Made by a program: the position numbers and the translations under genes. Positions 51,705-57,938 of a stretch of DNA of 64,000 nt are shown piece after piece (position 1 is the stretch's first letter; each line of letters opens with the position of its first letter). Location: positions 1-64,000 of the forward strand of contig JAHZEL010000010.1 of the NCBI GenBank assembly GCA_019421865.1. Direction: 5' to 3'. This stretch comes from Desulfovibrionaceae bacterium (GTDB lineage Bacteria > Desulfobacterota > Desulfovibrionia > Desulfovibrionales > Desulfovibrionaceae). The notes under the pieces are model-generated. The model was not told where the DNA came from and did no database searches. It worked only from the letters and a program-made list of their open reading frames with translations.

Positions 51705-52220
51705 TTATCGGCGGGTAACGCGGCGCGCCGTGACGTAATAGCGGTCCCAGTAGTTGACGGAAAGCGATTCTATGCGCACCCGGGCGCGGGGCTTGGGGCT
51801 GTGCACGAAGTTGTTCTGCCCGATGTAGATGCCGGTATGGTAGCCGGAGCGGGGAATCCTGAAGACCACGATGTCTCCGGGGCGCAGACTGTTGCGGGAA
51901 ATGCGCTGCCCGGCATTGGCCTGATCGCGGCTGATGCGGGGAACGCTGATGCCGTTGCTGGCGCAGGCCCAGTACACGAGACCGGAGCAGTCGAAACCCT
52001 TGGAGGGAGAGGCTCCGCCGAAAACATACGGACGGCCGAGCTGACTTTTGGCCGTGGCGGCGATGGCTGCTCCGCTGCCGCTGGCCGCATTGATCTGCGG
52101 AGCGGCGTACTGGTTCGGTCGGTAGGTCTGTTTGCCGCAGCCGGCGGTCAGAATCATGGCTGCGCACAGAAGCAGCAGCGGAAGGAATCGGGCAAAGGAG
52201 GAGAAGCGAAGTGTCGTCAT
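51705..52220 (-). CDS. NlpC/P60 family lipoprotein (peptidoglycan endopeptidase)
   Basis: Cell-wall hydrolase of 171 residues that should cut peptide cross-bridges of peptidoglycan. Lipobox LTAGC (C28) anchors it. The catalytic triad is C78 in KGFDCSGLVYW, H128 in GYHTGIYIG and H140 in FVHSP. The length is that of Spr/MepS-type enzymes. It has its own promoter (52263-52291) and lies alone between AT-rich stretches, oriented toward the LysR gene. The gene itself is not AT-rich. Confidence 0.93.
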   Translation of the reverse strand: MTTLRFSSFARFLPLLLLCAAMILTAGCGKQTYRPNQYAAPQINAASGSGAAIAATAKSQLGRPYVFGGASPSKGFDCSGLVYWACASNGISVPRISRDQANAGQRISRNSLRPGDIVVFRIPRSGYHTGIYIGQNNFVHSPKPRARVRIESLSVNYWDRYYVTARRVTRR

Positions 52221-52262
52221 GGCTGTCCCGCTGAGTTGAGCAGATACAGGTTTAATATTTCT

Positions 52263-52291
52263 CTTTTAGATCATAAAGAAAAAAAGTGCAA
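52263..52291 (-). promoter_or_regulatory. Promoter of the NlpC/P60 gene
   Basis: Minus strand TTGCAC (52286-52291), 17 bases, TAAAAG (52263-52268); start near 52256, 35 bases before the ATG. The AT-rich gap from 52292 to 52427 holds no gene. Confidence 0.55.
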
Positions 52292-52427
52292 GCAGAACAC
52301 CTTTGAGGGGAACTGCATGATGTGTGATGAATATGTATTATAAAAATATATTAAAATAAAACATATTGTTTTGCTTGATGTATTTTATCTATAACATGGG
52401 AACGTATTATTTTTTATTGCATGGTTA

Positions 52428-52456
52428 TTGACCTCATATATAAATCGTGAAATATG
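52428..52456 (+). promoter_or_regulatory. Possible promoter of the CP76-like gene
   Basis: TTGACC (52428-52433), 17 bases, AATATG (52451-52456). The -35 is good, the -10 poor; the area is AT-rich so chance matches are likely. Confidence 0.35.
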
Positions 52457-52545
52457 CTTTTATCAGTGTGATATGTTGTTTTCTCATGGAAGTAATAGGA
52501 TTTTCTGGAGGAAAAATTACTTTCGGGAAAAGTGAGGAGGTTGTT

Positions 52546-52896
52546 ATGGTGTCTGAACTTTCCACTCTCATTCACAATCTTGTTCTCGACAATCCGGTGC
52601 CCGCCAAAGATCTGGCCAAGGCTATCGGAAAGCCGTATTCCACGCTGCTGAGAGAAGTGAATCCGTATGATACGGGAGCCAAGCTCGGCGCGGAAACGCT
52701 GCTTCAGATCATGTTGCAGACGGGGGATACCAAGCCGCTGGAGTACATGGCGGGCAAACTCGGATATACTCTGGTCTCCGCAAGAAATGATGCTCCCCAT
52801 GTCACTCCCGGCGCCTTTCAGGGACAGGCCGCCGGAATGAGCGCTTCCTCTGCGCTGGATGATCGTCAGGTCGGGGAAAGAGAGCGCAGAGTCTGA
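52546..52896 (+). CDS. CP76/CII-like phage-type regulatory protein
   Basis: Small protein of 116 residues. Residues 1-75 (SELSTLIHNLVLD, AKDLAKAIGKPYSTLLREVNPYD, LGAETLLQIMLQTGDTKPLEYMAGKLGYTLV) resemble the phage regulatory CII/CP76 group (PF06892): a helix-turn-helix followed by a helical part. The tail is polar and probably disordered. I chose ATG 52546 because GAGGAGG lies five bases before it; an earlier ATG at 52447 has no such site. No other phage gene is nearby, so it may be a domesticated regulator. The target is unknown. Confidence 0.75.
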   Translation: MVSELSTLIHNLVLDNPVPAKDLAKAIGKPYSTLLREVNPYDTGAKLGAETLLQIMLQTGDTKPLEYMAGKLGYTLVSARNDAPHVTPGAFQGQAAGMSASSALDDRQVGERERRV

Positions 52897-53225
52897 TGCG
52901 GACACGTCTCCTTCCTGCCAGCGAAGGAGAATATGGGCGAAGGCGTCATGGTCTTCGTCCTTTTTGTTTAAGGAATGTGCTTTTTGGGGGAGGCGGCGCG
53001 CAGCAGGGCTGCTCCAGCAGAGGAGGAAGCATTTTTTGCGCCGCCGTAGTTGCTGCGGAGGATGGGAAAGGGGCGGGAAGCAAAAGGCGTTTGCCGAGGA
53101 AAATATCGTGGGCGGGGGAGGAATGAGCGGAGATGGGGAATGAAGGCGTGCCGGAAAGAAGATCCGCCGAAGGGCGTGGGGCGGGCGGCCCCGGAAGGCG
53201 CTTTCACAGGGAAGGAAGGCGCAGG
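52897..53225. other. Gene-free purine-rich spacer
   Basis: About 330 bases between the CP76-like gene and the SRP RNA terminator. Purine-rich on the top strand. Open frames on both strands have no ribosome site or known domain. One hairpin-like CAGCAGGGCTGCTCCAGCAG is seen near 53000. Confidence 0.5.
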
Positions 53226-53260
53226 AAAAACAAAAGGGCGCAACAGCGTTGCGCCCTTTT
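53226..53260 (-). terminator. Terminator of the SRP RNA gene
   Basis: Minus strand GGGCGCAAC and GTTGCGCCC form a perfect 9-bp stem around GCT, extended by AAAA/TTTT, then TTTTGTTTTT. It begins directly at the RNA 3' end. Confidence 0.94.
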
Positions 53261-53345
53261 GGGAACCGGACACCCGGCAACAACCGTTACCGTTGCTTCC
53301 TTTCGGACCTGGCGGGGTTGGCGGCGCGACCGCCGTCCGGTTCCC
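53261..53345 (-). ncRNA. ffs: 4.5S signal recognition particle RNA
   Basis: Small bacterial SRP RNA that, with Ffh, targets inner-membrane proteins. On the minus strand the ends GGGAACCGGAC and GTCCGGTTCCC pair. The apical part has the conserved asymmetric and symmetric loops, GCCAGGTCCGAAAGGAAGCAAC with a GAAA tetraloop (E. coli has GGAA). About 85-100 bases, no Alu domain, as in other proteobacteria. A very good promoter (53369-53397) and an intrinsic terminator frame it, so it is its own transcription unit. Confidence 0.95.
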
Positions 53346-53368
53346 GGTATGCTTACGAAGCGATGGTT

Positions 53369-53397
53369 ACTATAGCTGGGGAAGAGGACGCTGTCAA
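53369..53397 (-). promoter_or_regulatory. Promoter of the SRP RNA gene
   Basis: Minus strand TTGACA (53392-53397), 17 bases, TATAGT (53369-53374). Nearly consensus, as expected for a stable RNA. Predicted start near 53362, about 17 bases before the paired RNA end. Confidence 0.9.
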
Positions 53398-53722
53398 CCG
53401 GCAGGGAAAAGGTCCGCTGCGCCCCGGACGGGAAGGGGAGGCGGAGCGGCTCGTCCGCCTTCTCCGAAAGACGTTTTTTGAGGGGCGCCCTCCTTTCTGT
53501 TTTTGCGCGGCGGTCTTCCTACCGAAAGCAGCCGGAACGGAGCGTGTTCGTTTCAGCCCGGGCCTTCTTCCGGTTGCTTCAGGAAGCTTGTTGCGGAATC
53601 GCCGCCTGCCTTCTGTGAATCTCCGTGTCGTTTTCTGTGGAAAACGTGCCCGGAAAGAGCGTGAGCGGAGGGGCTGCACGGCCCTGTCTTCAAAAAAAAA
53701 GACAAATGCCTGAAAAAAAGAC
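53398..53722. other. Spacer between SRP RNA and tRNA-Leu
   Basis: About 325 bases between two divergent RNA promoters. It contains a run of A (about 53692-53700). Frames on both strands are not protein-like. Nothing else is seen. Confidence 0.5.
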
Positions 53723-53749
53723 TTGCCAAGCCGGAGTGTTTTCTATACA
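53723..53749 (+). promoter_or_regulatory. Promoter of tRNA-Leu
   Basis: TTGCCA (53723-53728), 15 bases, TATACA (53744-53749), ending 11 bases before the tRNA. Spacing is shorter than ideal. Confidence 0.5.
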
Positions 53750-53760
53750 AAAACAGCTGT

Positions 53761-53845
53761 GCCCAGGTGGTGGAATTGGTAGACACACTATCTTGAGGTG
53801 GTAGCGCCGAATGGCGTGGGAGTTCGAGTCTCCCCCTGGGCACCA
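53761..53845 (+). tRNA. tRNA-Leu (anticodon GAG)
   Basis: Class II tRNA of 85 bases. Acceptor GCCCAGG pairs with CCTGGGC; D arm TGGAATTGGTAGACA; anticodon stem CTATC/GGTAG with loop TTGAGGT (anticodon GAG); a long variable arm CGCCGAATGGCG; T arm GGGAGTTCGAGTCTCCC. The CCA end is encoded (53843-53845). It closely resembles the E. coli tRNA-Leu(GAG) sequence as I recall it. Promoter upstream, terminator downstream, single-gene unit. The antisense frame that reads VPRGRLELP is a well-known false protein over tRNA-Leu. Confidence 0.98.
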
Positions 53846-53857
53846 GTTGAACATGCG

Positions 53858-53885
53858 AGCCGCAGAAATTCTGCGGCTTTTTGTT
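53858..53885 (+). terminator. Terminator after tRNA-Leu
   Basis: AGCCGCAGAA (53858-53867) pairs perfectly with TTCTGCGGCT (53869-53878), then T-rich TTTGTTTTT. A one-base gap means the real loop is a few bases. Confidence 0.92.
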
Positions 53886-54303
53886 TTTAAGCCGTAGCGC
53901 TCTCTGCTCCGGGCGAATCGTCGCCGGGAGGGCGGCCTGAGCCGCACCATCGATATTTTTTCCCTGAAGAAGCAACTACGAGAACCATTCCGCGGCAAAG
54001 AGCAGGAGCGGAGAAAAGCGGGGTGCCGTGTCGTAGCGTAGGTTTCCCTGCTGCCTTTCCTGCCGAAAAGGAGGAAGGGGCATTCTTTATCAAAAAGGGC
54101 GGAGCACCCTGCATTTCGGCGTCTTTGGAGACGTTTCTTTTTTCAGGACAGCTCCTGGTTTCGATCGGTCGCCGTGATTTCAGGATATGTTCTGCCCTAT
54201 GGTAAGCGGCTGCCGACTGCGACCTTTTTCTTCTTTACTGCCCTCGGATGGCATTCCGTTTTTTTCGCGCCGAAAGCGGAAGGCGGCGGGGGATGAGTCT
54301 CCG
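53886..54303. other. Spacer between tRNA-Leu and the HxlR gene
   Basis: About 420 bases without a supported gene. I looked for a copy of the tRNA 3' end (attachment site), an integrase fragment or direct repeats and found none. Confidence 0.5.
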
Positions 54304-54657
54304 TCAGTTTCCGGTACATTGCGGATCGGTCAGCACGAAGCGTTCATCGAGGTGTTCCTCTCCCCACTCGCACATCAGTTCCAGAATGGTGCTCAGTGAG
54401 CGTCCTTTCTCCGTGATGGAATACTCCACCTTCGGCGGCACTTCGGCATAAACGGTGCGGAGAATCAGTCCGTCGCCTTCCAGTTCGCGCAGCTGATTCG
54501 TCAGAGTTCTCTGCGATACTCCGGAAAGATCACGCATAAGTTCGCCGAAACGCCTTGTCCCTTTGCGTATGAGGCTGTCGAGTATCAGCGGCTTGTACTT
54601 TCCGCCGATCATCTTCAGGGTGACTTCCATCTCACAGGTCACTTGAATCTTGTCCAG
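54304..54657 (-). CDS. HxlR family transcriptional regulator (possible CTG start)
   Basis: Winged-helix regulator of about 117 residues: CEMEVTLKMIGGKYKPLILDSL, RRFGELMRDLSGVSQRTLTNQLRELEGDGLILR, PPKVEYSITEKGRSL, all typical of HxlR. The start is odd. AAAGGAGG (54663-54670) lies five bases before CTG at 54655-54657. The only upstream start, GTG at 54687, has no ribosome site and lies in a palindrome that overlaps the probable -10 (TATAGT), so it may not even be transcribed. If GTG is used, the protein has 127 residues. It is read away from the SDR gene and probably controls it. Confidence 0.88.
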   Translation of the reverse strand: MDKIQVTCEMEVTLKMIGGKYKPLILDSLIRKGTRRFGELMRDLSGVSQRTLTNQLRELEGDGLILRTVYAEVPPKVEYSITEKGRSLSTILELMCEWGEEHLDERFVLTDPQCTGN

Positions 54658-54669
54658 AACAACCTCCTT

Positions 54670-54692
54670 TAGTGAACTTTTTTTCACTATAT
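54670..54692. promoter_or_regulatory. Palindrome over the HxlR promoter
   Basis: TAGTGAA (54670-54676), six bases, TTCACTA (54683-54689): perfect 7+7 dyad. It overlaps TATAGT (minus strand, 54687-54692), a good -10. Probable autoregulatory operator. Confidence 0.6.
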
Positions 54693-54940
54693 GAATGTAT
54701 TGTGCGTACTTGTCTGTTTTTCTGCATGACGGTATGACGTGAGTATAGCCGTTTCATGCGGTTCCGTAAATATCCTGAAAGTCATGATTCAGTGGTATTG
54801 AGCATGGGGAATAAGATACCATTTTCCATATTATGCATTCTTTTATTGTAATATTTTTTTTATGAACGGAAAATGTGCGATGTTTATGGAAACGTATGGA
54901 ACGGCGATCCTCGATGAACATTTTCTCATGGAGAAATACT

Positions 54941-55660
54941 ATGAAAAAACTGGTTGTGGTTACAGGCGCAAGTTCGGGCATCGGCAGAGAAATGGCAAAG
55001 CGTTTTTCCGAAGAAGGTCATCCTCTGCTTCTGCTTGCCCGACGGCTGGAGCCTATGGAGGAGCTTCATCTTCCCCACTGTCTCTGCCGCAGCGTGGACG
55101 TCACCCGGCCTGAAGATGTGAAAAAGGCCGTGGCCGAAGCCGAAGCCATGTACGGGAAAACCGATCTGCTGATCAATGCGGCAGGCATCATGCTGCTGGG
55201 ACATCCCGAAACGCAGTCTTTTGAGGAATGGGATCGCATGATTGACGTGAACGTCAAGGGCGTTCTTGCCGGTATGAACGCCGTGCTCAAGGACATGATC
55301 GCCCGTCGCGAGGGAACCGTCATCAATATCAGTTCCATTGCGGGCAGAAAGACCTTCGACAATCATGCCGTGTACTGCGGAACCAAGTATGCCGTCCACG
55401 CCATGACCGAAGCCGTCCGTCGGGAAGTCTCCGGCAGCAGCGTACGCCTTATCGTGATTGCGCCCGGCGTTGTGGACACGCCTCTTCTCTCCCATACGTC
55501 CGACGAACAGATCAAGGCGGACTACAACGAATGGAAAAAGAGCATTCATGGAGGCCTTGAGGCCGGCGATGTGGCGGACTGCGCCCTTTTTGCCTACCGC
55601 ATGCCGCAGAGTGTGTGCGTGAGGGAAATGGTGATAGCCGCCACCCTTCAGGCCGATTGA
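54941..55660 (+). CDS. Short-chain dehydrogenase/reductase (SDR)
   Basis: NAD(P)-dependent oxidoreductase of 239 residues. TGASSGIG (8-15) binds the cofactor, LINAAGIM follows, and the catalytic residues are in INISSIAG (Ser) and YCGTKYA (Tyr, Lys). APGVVDTPLL is also typical. It belongs to the classical SDR group near YdfG/3-oxoacyl reductase-like enzymes; the substrate is unknown. ATG at 54941 starts the fold; earlier ATGs (54875, 54914) lack similarity. It is divergent from the HxlR gene, an arrangement typical of aldehyde- or redox-stress response pairs. Confidence 0.92.
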   Translation: MKKLVVVTGASSGIGREMAKRFSEEGHPLLLLARRLEPMEELHLPHCLCRSVDVTRPEDVKKAVAEAEAMYGKTDLLINAAGIMLLGHPETQSFEEWDRMIDVNVKGVLAGMNAVLKDMIARREGTVINISSIAGRKTFDNHAVYCGTKYAVHAMTEAVRREVSGSSVRLIVIAPGVVDTPLLSHTSDEQIKADYNEWKKSIHGGLEAGDVADCALFAYRMPQSVCVREMVIAATLQAD

Positions 55661-55688
55661 GCGCCTCCGGTCCGCAGGGCGCTTTTTC
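55660..55688 (+). terminator. Terminator after the SDR gene
   Basis: AGCGCC (55660-55665) and GGCGCT (55678-55683) with a 12-base loop, then TTTT. Overlaps the last base of the stop codon. Confidence 0.7.
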
Positions 55689-55760
55689 GGAAACAGGCCC
55701 TGACCTGTCCGCTGATTTTCACCCGCTGCCATCAGGGGGGACATGCCGGCAGCGGCTTAT

Positions 55761-55815
55761 GCAGATCCGCGCCGAAGCGCGGCTGACGGCGTTCGGCGTG
55801 GATCTGCAACGTTTT
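55761..55815 (+). terminator. Second hairpin after the SDR gene
   Basis: GCAGATCC (55761-55768) and GGATCTGC (55800-55807) pair, continued inward by CGCCGAA/TTCGGCG across one mismatch; AACGTTTTT follows. A backup terminator or a structured leader for the next gene. Confidence 0.6.
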
Positions 55816-55844
55816 TCGTCTGTTTTCCCCAGCTGTTGACGGTA

Positions 55845-55883
55845 AAGAGCCGCCGGGCGTATCCTGTCCGCGGCTCTTTTTTC
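55845..55883 (+). terminator. Third hairpin before the 5'-nucleotidase gene
   Basis: AAGAGCCGC (55845-55853) and GCGGCTCTT (55870-55878) form a perfect 9-bp stem followed by six T. It lies only 60 bases before the next ATG, so the promoter of that gene is either beyond it or this acts as an attenuator. Confidence 0.75.
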
Positions 55884-55942
55884 TGCTGTACGGCTGAGGC
55901 GGTCGCACGGAAAAAGAGGTGAATCAGCAACAAGGAAACATC

Positions 55943-57556
55943 ATGAAAGCAATACGAAAAACGGGAACGCTGGTTCTGGCGCTTCTTCTGACGGGCAGCC
56001 TGCTGGCCTGCGCCCCGAAAAACTCCCCGCAGCAGAACGGGGGACTTGAGCTGGTGCTTCTGCACACCAACGACACGCACGCCTTTCTTGCCGGCATGGA
56101 CAAGTACGGCAATGCCAGTCTCGACGGCGTAGGCAGCCGCGGCGGACTGGGCCGCGTGTCTGCGGCCGTGAAGGCGGCCCGCGAAGGCCGGGACAACGTA
56201 ATTGCCCTGGATGCGGGGGATCAGTTTCAGGGGACGCTGTTCTACAGCGTGAATAAGTGGCCCATGATCGCCGATGCGGATCGCGCGGTGGCGTGGGACG
56301 CCATGACGCTGGGCAATCATGAATTCGACGAAGGCTGCGAAGAACTGGCCCGCTTCATGGAAGCCACGCCCGTTCCCGTACTGGCGGCCAACCTTGCGCC
56401 GGAAGAGGGCTGCCCTCTGCGCGGGGCGCGTTCCTCCTCGCATGTCATAAAGAATGTGCGCGGCGAGAAGGTGGGCATTGTGGGCCTTGCCAACGACAAG
56501 GTGGCCACGCTGGCCGCGGCCTGTCCGCATACCGCCTTTCTGCCTGCGGAGGAAACGTTGCGGCGTGAGGTGAAGGCGCTGGAGGCGGAAGGCGTCCGGC
56601 ATATCGTGGCGGTAACGCACCTCGGTCTTCCCGAAGATCGGGAACTGGCCCGCAGCGTAAGCGGTGTGGACGTGATTGTGGGCGGTCATACCCACAACTA
56701 CCTCGGGCCGGAACCTTCCGACGGCCCGTACCCCATCGTGGAACACTCGCCGGACGGCTCTCCCGTGCTGGTGGTCACGGCCGGGCGCGGCGCGAAATAC
56801 CTGGGCGAGCTGACGGTGCAGTTCGATGAAAACGGCGTGCCTTCCCTCTGGAGCGGCTCCGCCGTGGAGCTGACCACGGACATGCCCGTGGATCCTGCCG
56901 TGCAGACGCTCATTGACCGCTATGCCGCCACGCTGGAAAGCCTGCGTTCCGAAGTTGTGGGCAGCCATGCCCTTTCTCTGCCTGACGGCATGGACCTGTG
57001 CCGTGAAAACGACTGCCTCGGCGGCATGGTCACTACCGACGCCATGCTGGACTACGCCCGGCCCTTCGGAGCCGTGGCCGCCCTGTGCAACGGCGGCGCC
57101 CTGCGTGCGGCCCTTCCACAGGGAACCATCACGCGGGGCGATGTGCTCGCCGTGCATCCCTTCGGCAACGCGCTTTTCGTGCGCGAATACAGCGGCCGGG
57201 ATATCCTGACGGCGCTGGAACACGGCGTGTCCGGCGAAGGAGCCATGGGCCCGCAGCTTCTGCAGACGGCAGGCCTGCGCTACGAGGTGGACGCCTCCCG
57301 CCCGGCCGGAAGCCGAGTACTGAAGGCCGAAATCGTGGATGACAAAGGAAACGCCGAGCCGCTCGACCCCGAGGCCCGCTACAGAATCACCCTTGCCGAC
57401 TTCCTCGCCGACGGCGGCGACGGCTACGCTTCCCTCAAGAACGGAACCCCCGTGAGCGCCCCCGACCCCCTCGTCGTCGACGTCGTTACCGACTACATCA
57501 AAACTCACTCCCCCCTTCCTGCCCCCCTCCCGAACCGCATCGTTCGCGTGAAGTAG
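55943..57556 (+). CDS. 5'-nucleotidase/metallophosphatase lipoprotein (UshA-like)
   Basis: Periplasmic nucleotide hydrolase of 537 residues. Lipobox SLLAC near residue 23. The metallophosphatase domain has LLHTNDTHAF, DAGDQFQGT, GNHEFDEG and GGHTHN, which bind the two metals. The C-terminal 5'-nucleotidase domain has ALCNGGALRA and FGNALFVREYSGRDIL, with LADGGDGY at the end. It would release nucleosides and phosphate from nucleotides outside the cytoplasm. AAGGA lies before ATG 55943; GTG 55919 is a weaker alternative. The BMP-type importer 13 kb away could take up the nucleosides; that link is inference. Confidence 0.93.
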   Translation: MKAIRKTGTLVLALLLTGSLLACAPKNSPQQNGGLELVLLHTNDTHAFLAGMDKYGNASLDGVGSRGGLGRVSAAVKAAREGRDNVIALDAGDQFQGTLFYSVNKWPMIADADRAVAWDAMTLGNHEFDEGCEELARFMEATPVPVLAANLAPEEGCPLRGARSSSHVIKNVRGEKVGIVGLANDKVATLAAACPHTAFLPAEETLRREVKALEAEGVRHIVAVTHLGLPEDRELARSVSGVDVIVGGHTHNYLGPEPSDGPYPIVEHSPDGSPVLVVTAGRGAKYLGELTVQFDENGVPSLWSGSAVELTTDMPVDPAVQTLIDRYAATLESLRSEVVGSHALSLPDGMDLCRENDCLGGMVTTDAMLDYARPFGAVAALCNGGALRAALPQGTITRGDVLAVHPFGNALFVREYSGRDILTALEHGVSGEGAMGPQLLQTAGLRYEVDASRPAGSRVLKAEIVDDKGNAEPLDPEARYRITLADFLADGGDGYASLKNGTPVSAPDPLVVDVVTDYIKTHSPLPAPLPNRIVRVK

Positions 57557-57586
57557 GAGAGATGGAGGAGAGAGGGGGAGAGTGAT

Positions 57587-57670
57587 GCGGGGGAAGGAGG
57601 AAACCCTTTTGAAAAAGGGTTTCCTCCTTCCCCCGCACCCCCATCCTCCTTCCTAAAACTTTTAATAGGG
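57587..57670 (+). repeat. Long hairpin element, copy B
   Basis: Arms 57587-57606 and 57617-57636 are perfect 20-base complements closed by TTTTGAAAAA, followed by GCAC-C5-ATCC, TAAAACTTTTAATAG. Copy A is at 43310-43391. Both copies directly follow a + strand gene with a purine-rich lead of about 25-30 bases. Confidence 0.88.
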
Positions 57671-57799
57671 GGGCGGTCGTATCGTTGCACAGAGCCGGGA
57701 AGGGGGAAGGTGGTTTTTTGGGGGAAAACGCTTACGGAATGGCTCCGGAGGCGGGATTCCGTGAGCGGCGGGAACAAACGTTTTTCTGATTGTTCAGGC

Positions 57800-57848
57800 T
57801 GAAAAAGAAAGGGCAGGCACGGCGCGAGGTGCGTCATGTCTGCCCTTT
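57800..57848 (-). terminator. Terminator of the purine operon
   Basis: Minus strand AAAGGGCAG and CTGCCCTTT (57840-57848 and 57808-57816) form the stem, followed by CTTTTT. A second palindrome GCGGGGGAAAT/ATTTCCCCCGC lies at about 57899-57921, closer to purL. The bases from 57671 to 57799 hold no gene. Confidence 0.8.
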
Positions 57849-57938
57849 GTTGTTTCTGCCGCCGCGGCGGCGAAGCCGCGAGGCGGAACCGAGGGGGCGC
57901 GGGGGAAATCATTTCCCCCGCATGCCTTTCCCGTCTTT

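Noticed and set aside
53553..53975. Minus-strand frame reading VPRGRLELP across tRNA-Leu
   Set aside because: A familiar false protein produced by translating tRNA-Leu antisense.
53761..54303. tRNA-Leu as an integration site
   Set aside because: No integrase, no second copy of the tRNA 3' end and no island boundary seen within the window.
57895..57921. GC-rich palindrome near the purL end as a main terminator
   Set aside because: No T-tract after it; the hairpin at 57800-57848 with CTTTTT is the better candidate.
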